Notes under the pieces: model-generated
What the model was told of the DNA's origin: nothing
Databases searched by the model: none
The model's input: the letters and a program-made list of their open reading frames with translations, nothing else
Shown: piece after piece, positions 55,105 through 62,837 of the stretch
Position numbering within the stretch: the first letter of the stretch is position 1
Layout: each line of letters starts with the position of its first letter
Program-made: the position numbers and the translations under genes
From: Paraburkholderia sp. FT54
Lineage (GTDB): Bacteria; Pseudomonadota; Gammaproteobacteria; Burkholderiales; Burkholderiaceae
Assembly (NCBI RefSeq): GCF_031585635.1
Contig: NZ_CP134196.1
Span: forward strand, 1,240,001-1,304,000
Direction of reading: 5' to 3'
DNA length: 64,000 bases

Positions 55105-55980
55105 TCACTGGTGCCGTGCGAAGTCGAGAAACGCCTTTACCGCCGGGGCCCGCTCGTACTTCCGGAAGGCGATCGCAATCTCCGAAGCGATGGGCTGACC
55201 GGCGATGCCGCGGTACACCACGCCCGGCAATGCGATGCAGTCGGCCAGGGTATGCGGCACGACGGCGACGTAGCCGCCCAGCGACACGCAGGCCAGCACC
55301 GAGGCGAGCGTGCCGGGACGCGGCCCGAGCCGCGCCGAGAAGCGCCCGCGCCGTGCCACTTCGAAGGTGCCGGCTTCCTGCTCCGGCAGCACGAAGCACT
55401 GGTCGCGCAGTTGCGCCGGCTTGACGCTCGCGGAGGCCGCCAGCGCGCAATCGGCCGGCAACGCGAGGACGAACTGGTCGCGATGCACGGTCGCGGCCTG
55501 AATGCCGTCGGCCAGCAGCATCGGCGGGCGCACGTAGGCGGCGTCGAGCAGGCCGTCGCGCAGCATGGCGGCGACGTTGTCCATTGGCACCTCGCGAATC
55601 GAGATATCGACGCCCGGATGCGCGCCGCGAAATCCGCCGACGTCGCGCTGCAACACGCCCGCATACGCCGCCGATGCCACATAGCCGACTTCGACGCGCC
55701 CGAGTTCGCCGCGCTCGGCCAGCACCGCGCGCTCCTCGCCGCGCGCGAGGTGATCGAGTGCGACGAGCGCTTCCGCGAGATACGCGCTGCCCGCCGCGCT
55801 CAGCGCGACCGAGCGCTTGGTGCGATGAAAGAGCCGTACGCCAAGCAGCCGTTCTGCCTCCTGGATCAGCTTGGTCAGCGACGGCGCGGCGATCCCCAAT
55901 TCGTCGGCGGCGCGCGAGAAATGAAGCTGTTTCGCGACGCAGACAAAGGCGTGGATATGACGGAGTTCGAGTTGCCGCAT
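55105..55980 (-). CDS. LysR-family transcriptional regulator
   Basis: 291 residues. N-terminal winged HTH: LRHIHAFVCVAKQLHFSRAA, DELGIAAPSLTKLIQEAERL; then a LysR substrate-binding domain (VEVGYVASAAYAGVLQ...). It resembles the BenM/CatR-like group by length and layout. It is divergent from an MFS exporter gene with 113 bases between, so it probably controls that gene (inference). Confidence 0.9.
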   Translation of the reverse strand: MRQLELRHIHAFVCVAKQLHFSRAADELGIAAPSLTKLIQEAERLLGVRLFHRTKRSVALSAAGSAYLAEALVALDHLARGEERAVLAERGELGRVEVGYVASAAYAGVLQRDVGGFRGAHPGVDISIREVPMDNVAAMLRDGLLDAAYVRPPMLLADGIQAATVHRDQFVLALPADCALAASASVKPAQLRDQCFVLPEQEAGTFEVARRGRFSARLGPRPGTLASVLACVSLGGYVAVVPHTLADCIALPGVVYRGIAGQPIASEIAIAFRKYERAPAVKAFLDFARHQ

Positions 55981-56093
55981 GGTTTTCTGTATTTCCGCTG
56001 GAGCTAATTATTTTGTGATTTTATGCCAATGACAGGTAATAGAGGCATCGCTACCATTGACTCAACCTCAACTCGCCGCCTCATTGCCTCCGT

Positions 56094-57656
56094 ATGCCGT
56101 TGCTTTCCTCACGCCGCCCAACGCCGGCTAGCCCGGCGTTCGTGCTCGCCACCGCCTCGGCCACTTGCGCGCTGATCGTGCTGGACACCAATGTCGTGGC
56201 GGTTTCGCTGCCGTCGATCGCACGCTCGTTCCACGCGAGTTTCGCCGACGTCGAATGGGTCGTCAGCGCGTACATGGTGGCGTTCGCGTCGTGTCTGCTG
56301 CCGGCGGGCGCGCTCGCCGACCGCGTCGGCCGCAAGAAAATGCTGCTGCTCGGGCTTGCGGTGTTCTTTCTGGCGTCGCTCGGTTGTGGCGCGGCGCCGA
56401 CGGCCGCGGTGCTGAACGTGGCGCGCGCGGTCAAGGGCGTCGGCGCGGCGATGCTGCTCACCGCCGCGCTCGCCGTCATCGCGAACACGTTTCACGAGGG
56501 CCCCGCCCGCGTGCGCGCGTGGGCGGTGTGGGGCACCTGCATGGGCCTCGCGACCACGGTGGCGCCGCTGGTCGGCGGCGTCATCGCGCAATGGTTCGGC
56601 TGGCGCTGGATCTTTCTGCTGAATCTGCCGGTATGCGCGGTGCTCGCGTGGTGCGCGTCGCGCGCGATTAGCGAGTCGCGCAATCCGGAACCCGGTCCGC
56701 TCGATGCCGCCGGCAGTTTGTTGTTCGGCAGCGCGCTCGCCCTCGGCATCTGGGCGCTGATCGAAGTGCCGGCCGACGGTCTCACGAGCTGGCCGACGGC
56801 CGCGCGGCTCGCGGCCTGCGTGCTGTTGTTCGGCGCGTTCGTGCAGGTCCAGCGGCTGCGAGCGCACGCAATGGTCGATCTCGCGCTGTTCCGGCAACCG
56901 CGCTTTGTTGCCGCCGTGCTCGCCATGTTCGGTTACGCCGCCTGCGCGCAGGTGATGATGACGTTCCTGCCGTTGTATCTGCAGAACGCGTTCGGTTGGT
57001 CGGCGGTGGCCGCGGGCGTCGGCATGCTGCCGTTCGCGTTGTCGATGGTGATCGGGCCGTACATCGGCGCCGCGCTCGGCAGGCGTGTTTCAAGCATGGC
57101 CGTGCTCTCGATGGGCTTGCTGCTGATCGCCCTCGGCAACCTGTTGACGGCCCGGGTTGCGGGCGACGAACGCTATGCGCTGGTCGCGCTCGGCATGATC
57201 GTGACGGGGCTCGGCGCCGGCATTCTGAATGGCGACACGCAGAAGGCGATCATGGCCTGCGTGCCGCCGGATCGGACTGGCATGGCCTCCGGCATCAGCA
57301 CGACGACGCGCTTCACCGCCATCGTCACCTCGGTCGGGGTGCTCGGCGCAGTGCTCGCGGCGCGCACCCACACGGCATTTCTCGCGGCGGCGCCGCTGAC
57401 GCCTGAGGTGAAAACCGCGCTCGATGCCGGCTTCATGTCGCGCGTGCTGGCAGGCGACACGGCGCAGGCCACGGCGACGCTGCCGTCCGCGGTACGGGCC
57501 ACGTTGATGTCGGCCGCGCACGCGAGCTTTGCGAGCGGCTTTGCTGCCGCGCTGGGACTGGCCGCGGCCATTGCCGTATCGATTGCCGCCGGCGTTTGGC
57601 TGCTGGCCGGCAGAGGCGAGGCCGCGCGAGTGCGTGGCGAGGCGTCGAACGGATAG
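56094..57656 (+). CDS. DHA2-type MFS transporter
   Basis: 520 residues, about 14 transmembrane helices. IVLDTNVVAVSLPSIARSFH and motif A GALADRVGRKK mark the DHA2 drug-exporter family; a motif C-like GTCMGLATTVAPLVGGVIAQ follows. It is transcribed away from the LysR gene, the likely regulator. Substrate unknown. Confidence 0.9.
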   Translation: MPLLSSRRPTPASPAFVLATASATCALIVLDTNVVAVSLPSIARSFHASFADVEWVVSAYMVAFASCLLPAGALADRVGRKKMLLLGLAVFFLASLGCGAAPTAAVLNVARAVKGVGAAMLLTAALAVIANTFHEGPARVRAWAVWGTCMGLATTVAPLVGGVIAQWFGWRWIFLLNLPVCAVLAWCASRAISESRNPEPGPLDAAGSLLFGSALALGIWALIEVPADGLTSWPTAARLAACVLLFGAFVQVQRLRAHAMVDLALFRQPRFVAAVLAMFGYAACAQVMMTFLPLYLQNAFGWSAVAAGVGMLPFALSMVIGPYIGAALGRRVSSMAVLSMGLLLIALGNLLTARVAGDERYALVALGMIVTGLGAGILNGDTQKAIMACVPPDRTGMASGISTTTRFTAIVTSVGVLGAVLAARTHTAFLAAAPLTPEVKTALDAGFMSRVLAGDTAQATATLPSAVRATLMSAAHASFASGFAAALGLAAAIAVSIAAGVWLLAGRGEAARVRGEASNG

Positions 57657-57780
57657 GCACGCCGCTTCGCCCCGTGGGCGCCGTTTTCCGCTATCGTGTG
57701 CGGCGTGCCCGCCGTCGAATGATCGCCGGGCACGTTTTCCGGATCGACTTCAAAAACGGGCAACGCACGACAGCAAAACA

Positions 57781-58260
57781 ATGAGCCATCCCAACACAGA
57801 ATTGATCCAGCGTTTCTACACGGCGTTTCAGCAACGCGACGCCGAAACCATGGTGGCCTGTTACGCGGATGACGTCGTCTTCAGCGATCCCGCGTTCGGT
57901 GAGCTGCACGGCGAGGAAGCGCGCGATATGTGGCGCATGCTGGTGGCACGCGCGCAGGACTTCTCGCTGGCGTTCGAGGGCGTCGAAGCGGACGACCGCA
58001 GCGGGCGCGTCCGTTGGGTCGCCAGTTATCTCTTCAGTCAGACGGGGCGCGCGGTGGTCAACCGCATCGACGCCCGTTTCGTGTTCCGCGATGGCCGCAT
58101 TGTCGAGCATCGCGACAGCTTCGACTTGTGGAGCTGGACGCGTCAGGCGCTCGGTATCAAAGGGACGCTGCTCGGCTGGTCGCCGCTCGTGCAGCGCGCC
58201 ATCCGGGCGCAGGCGAGAAAGGGCCTCGACGTCTACCGGCGCCGGCAACCGCGCGGCTGA
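57781..58260 (+). CDS. NTF2-like (SnoaL-type) protein
   Basis: 159 residues. NTF2-like cone fold: ELIQRFYTAFQQRDAETMVA, CYADDVVFSDPAFGELHGEE, and FVFRDGRIVEHRDSFDLWSW. Members include ketosteroid isomerase, SnoaL cyclases and many uncharacterised proteins. The C-terminal LLGWSPLVQRAIRAQARKGL is typical of the limonene-epoxide/YybH-like subgroup. Substrate unknown. Confidence 0.85.
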   Translation: MSHPNTELIQRFYTAFQQRDAETMVACYADDVVFSDPAFGELHGEEARDMWRMLVARAQDFSLAFEGVEADDRSGRVRWVASYLFSQTGRAVVNRIDARFVFRDGRIVEHRDSFDLWSWTRQALGIKGTLLGWSPLVQRAIRAQARKGLDVYRRRQPRG

Positions 58261-58354
58261 TCCGCGGACTGCGGTCGGGGCCGGCGCCGGCCGCGCTTGC
58301 TATCATTCATCCACGTGATGCTGAATTTCTTCAAGCGGACGAATGAGGAATGCT

Positions 58355-59233
58355 ATGCCAGTAGTGGATGCCGCATGGGAACAGTGGCTGAGCAGCAACG
58401 TGGCGCGCGGCTGCAGTCCCGATTCGATGGTCGACGCCATGGTGCAGGCCGGTTTCGCCACGGACGCCGCGCGCGCGGCCGTGCACGGAACCTTCGGCCT
58501 GAACCCGGCGAATCCGGCCTTTGCCGCGGCGGCCGCGACCGAGGCGGCGCTCGCCAGGGCCGCGCCGCAAACTTACCAGTACGACGACCCGCCCGTCGCG
58601 CGCGGCAATGTGATCCGCGCCCACGATCGCGACGTGCGCGTGCTGATGCGCTGCGAGCGTCCGCAGGTCATCGTGTTCGGCGACGTGTTGTCGCCGGACG
58701 AATGCGCCGAGATGATCGAGCGCTCGCGTCATCGGTTAAAGCGCTCCACCACGGTCAATCCCGATACCGGCAAGGAAGACGTGATCCGCAATCGCACCAG
58801 CGAAGGCATCTGGTATCAGCGCGGCGAAGACGCTTTCATCGAGCGGATGGACCGGCGCATTTCGAGTCTGATGAACTGGCCGGTCGAAAACGGCGAAGGG
58901 CTGCAGATTCTGCACTACGGCACGACCGGCGAATATCGTCCGCATTTCGACTATTTCCCGCCCGATCAACCCGGCAGCGCGGTGCATACCGCGCAGGGCG
59001 GCCAGCGTGTGGCTACGCTGGTGATCTATCTGAACGACGTGCCGGACGGCGGCGAAACCATCTTCCCCGAAGCGGGCATGTCGGTCGCGGCAAGGCAGGG
59101 CGGCGCGGTGTATTTCCGCTATATGAACGGCCAGCGTCAACTCGATCCGCTGACCTTGCATGGCGGTGCGCCGGTGCTCGGCGGAGACAAATGGATCATG
59201 ACGAAGTGGATGCGCGAACGCGCTTACGGCTGA
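58355..59233 (+). CDS. 2-oxoglutarate/Fe(II) oxygenase, prolyl-4-hydroxylase type
   Basis: 292 residues; the ATG at 58355 has GAGGAA upstream. The C-terminal ~190 residues are the P4H double-stranded beta-helix: metal ligands in YRPHFDYF (HxD) and the distal His in TLHGGAPVLGG, with the 2-OG Lys in GGDKWIMTKWMRER. CAEMIERSRHRLKRSTTVN is a typical P4H entry. The first ~90 residues are helical and Ala-rich. It may hydroxylate proline in proteins such as EF-Tu; target unproven. Confidence 0.88.
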   Translation: MPVVDAAWEQWLSSNVARGCSPDSMVDAMVQAGFATDAARAAVHGTFGLNPANPAFAAAAATEAALARAAPQTYQYDDPPVARGNVIRAHDRDVRVLMRCERPQVIVFGDVLSPDECAEMIERSRHRLKRSTTVNPDTGKEDVIRNRTSEGIWYQRGEDAFIERMDRRISSLMNWPVENGEGLQILHYGTTGEYRPHFDYFPPDQPGSAVHTAQGGQRVATLVIYLNDVPDGGETIFPEAGMSVAARQGGAVYFRYMNGQRQLDPLTLHGGAPVLGGDKWIMTKWMRERAYG

Positions 59234-59405
59234 GGCCTGCCGGATTTTATTCAGCCGGCTGGCCGGCGGCGGTAGCGTTGGCGGCCGAGCCGCATGGTCA
59301 TCAGGCAGATCGTGGCGCCGGCGATGTGATCGAGCATCGGCATGCCGGCCAGGCTGCCGGCGGGTCCCGACGTCGCCAGCGGTGCCGCGAGGGTTCGCCC
59401 CGCGC

Positions 59406-59840
59406 TCAAGCCGTCTTGTAGACGTCCGGGTTATGCAGCTCCATATAACGCTCCGGCGTCGCGAGTCCGGTGAAGCCGTGCGGCTCGTACACGCGATGCG
59501 CGTCCGTCGTCACCAGCACGATTCTTCGCAAGCCCTGCAGCGAGGGGCTGGCGAAAACGTGCTTCATCAACGCGCACGCGTATCCCTTGCCGCGATACGC
59601 CGGCAGCACGAACACGTCGCACAGGTACGCGAAGGTCGCCTCGTCCGTGATCAGGCGCGCGAACGCGATCTGCCTGCCCTCGATATAGCCGCCGAAACAC
59701 AGCGAGCCCGCGACGGCGCGCTCGAACGTCTCGCGCGGCATGCCCTTCGCCCACGGGGTTTCCTGCGACAGGAACGTGTAGACCATCTCGATGTCGAGAT
59801 CGGCCTTGTCAGTTGAAAACGTCAGTTCGGGTGCTTGCAA
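59406..59840 (-). CDS. GNAT N-acetyltransferase
   Basis: 144 residues; TTG start with GGAG seven bases upstream, no nearer ATG. GNAT core: ITDEATFAYLCDVFVLPAYR, the acetyl-CoA P-loop RGKGYACALMKH, and a late VYEPHGFTGLATPERYMEL. Substrate unknown. Confidence 0.85.
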   Translation of the reverse strand: MQAPELTFSTDKADLDIEMVYTFLSQETPWAKGMPRETFERAVAGSLCFGGYIEGRQIAFARLITDEATFAYLCDVFVLPAYRGKGYACALMKHVFASPSLQGLRRIVLVTTDAHRVYEPHGFTGLATPERYMELHNPDVYKTA

Positions 59841-59877
59841 CGCGTGTCTCCGCCTAATCTGTCAAAGCGCTTCTTCA

Positions 59878-61317
59878 TCAACCCTTCACCGGATCTTCGC
59901 CGCCGCGCGAGCCGCCGCCGATGCTCTGGCCGGCATCGCGCGCAAGACCCATGTAACCGATCACGGATGCCAGCGTCACCACGCCCGCGAACAGAAACGC
60001 GAGGCGGAAATCGTCGAGCGTGAAGACGCGGCCCGTGGTCTCGCCGTTGAAGAAGGCCGCCGCGCGCAGCGACACCGCGCCGAAGGCGATGCCGAGACCA
60101 ATTGTCATTTGCGCCGCCGCGCTCCACAGCGTGCTGGCCGCGCTCATCTGCGGGTGCGGGACGTCGGCATAGGCGAGCGTGGCGAGTGTCGAGAATTGCA
60201 TCGAACGCGCTACGCCGTAGATGAACACGACGATCAGCACCAGCGCGAGCGGCACGTTCGGGCTCAGCAATCCGCACGCGGTGATGAACACGCCGGCCAC
60301 CGTCACGTCGACGATCGACACCATGCGGAAACCGTAACGCTGCAGGATGCGCGTGGTCAGCGCCTTCATGCCGAGGTTGCCGAGCGCACTCGCGAGCAGC
60401 AACAGCCCCGACTTGAACGCCGACAAACCGAAACCCACCTGGAACAGCAGCGGCATCAGATAAGGCACCGCGCCGATGCCGATGCGCGTGAACGAGCCCG
60501 TCACCACCGTCACGGAGAAGGTCGGAATCTTCAGCGTCGAGACGTCGACGAGCGGATGCGGATGGCGCTTCGCGTGCTGAAACGCCACCACGCCCACCAG
60601 CAAACCGCCGAGAATGATCGCCCCGGCGACCCACGGATTCTCGCCGGGCTGGCTGGCCAGTTCCGCGCCGTACAGTATCGCCGTCAAGGTCGCGCCGCTC
60701 AGCAGCAGGCCGGCCACGTCGAGCGGCTTGCGTTCGGTGCCGCGCAGGTTCGGCACCAGTGCGAGCGCAACGGCCATGGCCGCGAGGCCGAACGGCACGT
60801 TGAGCAGGAAGATCCAGCGCCACGACGCGTACGTCGTAATGAAACCGCCGATCGGCGGCCCGACCACCGGCGCGGCGATCGCCGGCCACGTGATGGTCGA
60901 GATTGCCTGCATCATGCGGCTTTTCTCGGTGCTGCGGACCACGATCAGGCGACCCACCGGCACCATCATCGCGCCACCCATGCCTTGCAGAAGACGGGCG
61001 GCGGTGAACTCGGTGACGTTCTGCGACAGGCCGCACAGCACGGAAGCCACGGTGAACACGCCGATCGCGCTGAAAAATACCGTGCGCGAGCCGCAGCGGT
61101 CGGCGACCCAGCCGCTTGCCGGGATGAAGATCGCCAGCGCCAGCATGTAGGCCGTCATGCCTAGACTGAGGCTGTTGGGCCCGACGCCGAACGAGTGCGC
61201 CATCTGCGGCAGGGCGGTGGCGATCACCGTGGTGTCGAGGTACTCCATGAAGAAGGTGGCCGCGACGATATACGGCAGCCAGCCGATGTGCGCGCTGCGG
61301 GTATTGCTGCCGCTCAT
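59878..61317 (-). CDS. MFS multidrug transporter (MdtD-like)
   Basis: 479 residues, about 13-14 transmembrane helices. EYLDTTVIATALPQMAHSFG and motif A-type GWVADRCGSRTVF, with motif C-like ITWPAIAAPVVGPPIGGFIT, put it with DHA2 members such as MdtD. Proton-coupled efflux; substrate unknown. Monocistronic. Confidence 0.88.
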   Translation of the reverse strand: MSGSNTRSAHIGWLPYIVAATFFMEYLDTTVIATALPQMAHSFGVGPNSLSLGMTAYMLALAIFIPASGWVADRCGSRTVFFSAIGVFTVASVLCGLSQNVTEFTAARLLQGMGGAMMVPVGRLIVVRSTEKSRMMQAISTITWPAIAAPVVGPPIGGFITTYASWRWIFLLNVPFGLAAMAVALALVPNLRGTERKPLDVAGLLLSGATLTAILYGAELASQPGENPWVAGAIILGGLLVGVVAFQHAKRHPHPLVDVSTLKIPTFSVTVVTGSFTRIGIGAVPYLMPLLFQVGFGLSAFKSGLLLLASALGNLGMKALTTRILQRYGFRMVSIVDVTVAGVFITACGLLSPNVPLALVLIVVFIYGVARSMQFSTLATLAYADVPHPQMSAASTLWSAAAQMTIGLGIAFGAVSLRAAAFFNGETTGRVFTLDDFRLAFLFAGVVTLASVIGYMGLARDAGQSIGGGSRGGEDPVKG

Positions 61318-61752
61318 CGCGCTGCCCCTGCCGCGCCGCGCGCGGTGTCTTGCGAGCCCGTGCGGGCGCCGTCGCCGTGAGCGTGCCGGCGCGTTGCGCG
61401 CGATGGTTTGGCCTTCATGTTCGTGCGACTACCTTATGAGAACGTGTTTCCGGCATGCGGACGAGGCGGACGAGCGACGGGGTCGCGGCCGCGGCTGTGG
61501 CGCGTCGGCGAGGCCATCGAGGACGGCAAGCGCGCCAGCCCTGAATCCTAACGCAATAAATGGCGCCATACCGTCGACCATGGCAAGTGGCGCAGGCAAG
61601 GTAAGTGGCGCAAGCAACGCAGGTGGCGCACCGCAGACCCGCAGACCCGCAGACCCGCAGACCCGCAGACCCGCAGACCCGCAGACCCGCAGACCCGCAA
61701 GCCGACAAACCCGTTTGCCGATGCAGCCAAAACACGGTCCTCTACACGCCGC
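61318..61752. other. Gap containing an 8-base tandem repeat
   Basis: 435 bases between the MFS start and the end of the lyase gene. It has no convincing gene. It holds degenerate GTGGCGCA copies around 61580-61630 and a perfect 8-copy repeat (61633-61696). Confidence 0.55.
61633..61696. repeat. Eight perfect tandem copies of an 8-base unit
   Basis: GCAGACCC is repeated eight times without error (64 bases), ending in the variant GCAAGCCG. It lies 57 bases beyond the lyase stop codon and is not in a recognised gene. Perfect short repeats change copy number by slippage, so it may vary between strains. Confidence 0.92.
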
Positions 61753-62634
61753 TCAGTCTTTCGCGGCGTACTCGCGGTCGAGTTTGTCGTACAGCGGCTT
61801 GTTGACGAGCCGCTGGCGTTCGCTGAACGGCGCGACCAGCGTGGCGTCCTCATCGAGGCGGCCATTGCTTTTCAGCGTGCCGAGTGCGCGCTGCATGCCG
61901 AGCACCGCGCCTTGCAACGCCGCGTTCGCGTACAGCACGATGCCGTAGCCGAGCTTGGCGAGCGCCTCGCGCGATTGCACGGGCGTCTTGCCGCCGATCA
62001 CTATATTGATCAATTGGGGCTTGTCGAACAGCCCAGGCAGACGTTCGATGTCGGCGAGCGATTCGGTCGCTTCGATGAACAGAATGTCGGCGCCGGCTTC
62101 GATGAAACGATGGCCGCGCTCGATCGCGTCTTCGATGCCATGCACCGCGGCCGCATCGGTGCGCGCCATGATCTGCAGATTGCCGTCTTCGCGGGCATCG
62201 ACGGCCGCACGGATCTTGCCGACCATTTCGCTGGCGCTGACCACTTCCTTGCCGGAGAAGTGGCCGCATTTCTTCGGCATGATCTGGTCTTCGAACTGGA
62301 TCACGTCGGCGCCGCTGCGCTCGAGCACACGCACCGTCTGGCGCACGTTCAGCGCGTTGCCGAAGCCGGTGTCGGCGTCGACGATCAGCGGCAACGCGAC
62401 CGCGTCGCGAATCCGCGCCGTATGCTCAGCGACTTCGGCAAGTCCGATGAAGCCGAGGTCGGGCAGGCCGAGCGACATATTGGTGACGCCCGCGCCCGTG
62501 ATATAGACCGCCTCGAAGCCGGCGTCCTCGATCACGCGGGCGCTCATCGCATTAAAGGCGCCGGGCACGAGCAGGCCCTGGCGTTGGTCGACTTTGGCGC
62601 GGAAGGCGGCGCGGCGGGTGGCGGATGTGGTCAT
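61753..62634 (-). CDS. Isocitrate lyase/PEP mutase superfamily lyase (prpB-like)
   Basis: 293 residues from the ATG at 62634 with AAGGAG 10 bases upstream. ICL/PEPM barrel: VPGAFNAMSARVIEDAGFEA, VDADTGFGNALNV (Mg2+-binding Asp), the catalytic loop KKCGH in MPKKCGHFSGKE, and MARTDAAAVHG. It is a C-C lyase related to methylisocitrate lyase, 2,3-dimethylmalate lyase and oxaloacetate decarboxylase; the exact acid is unresolved. A sigma-54 promoter upstream and a divergent PrpR-type activator imply induced carboxylic-acid catabolism. Confidence 0.88.
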   Translation of the reverse strand: MTTSATRRAAFRAKVDQRQGLLVPGAFNAMSARVIEDAGFEAVYITGAGVTNMSLGLPDLGFIGLAEVAEHTARIRDAVALPLIVDADTGFGNALNVRQTVRVLERSGADVIQFEDQIMPKKCGHFSGKEVVSASEMVGKIRAAVDAREDGNLQIMARTDAAAVHGIEDAIERGHRFIEAGADILFIEATESLADIERLPGLFDKPQLINIVIGGKTPVQSREALAKLGYGIVLYANAALQGAVLGMQRALGTLKSNGRLDEDATLVAPFSERQRLVNKPLYDKLDREYAAKD

Positions 62635-62684
62635 GACGGTGTGTCTCCTTGCAGGAAAATCAGATAAAGGACTGGCTCCGGTTT

Positions 62685-62700
62685 TGCAGGAAGCGTGCCA
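62685..62700 (-). promoter_or_regulatory. Sigma-54 promoter of the lyase gene
   Basis: The minus strand reads TGGCACG-CTTC-CTGCA: a perfect -24 block, correct GG-N10-GC, and one mismatch in TTGCA. Predicted start near 62674, 40 bases before the ATG at 62634, with the divergent PrpR-type activator as the obvious regulator. Confidence 0.78.
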
Positions 62701-62787
62701 TTTGGCGGCCTTGGCAGTTTGTCCCAACCAATCAGCGAGTTAGCCGTAAAACGGCGACCCGGCGGTTCGTGGCACAATGAGCGCGGT

Positions 62788-62823
62788 GTTCCATAGAACG
62801 TTTCATGGAACGTTCCAACGTAA
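62788..62823. promoter_or_regulatory. Three 12-base-phased GTTYCA repeats (activator site candidate)
   Basis: GTTCCATAGAAC (62788), GTTTCATGGAAC (62800) and GTTCCAACGTAA (62812) follow each other directly. The first two are near-palindromes, and GGAACGTTCC (62807-62816) is perfect. They lie ~90-120 bases upstream of the lyase promoter, in the position expected of sigma-54 activator sites, and just before the activator's own ATG. Confidence 0.65.
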
Positions 62824-62837
62824 ACCGGAGCGCTACG

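Noticed and set aside
61633..61696. Tandem repeat considered as a CRISPR array
   Set aside because: Units are 8 bases and directly adjacent, with no spacers and no cas genes.
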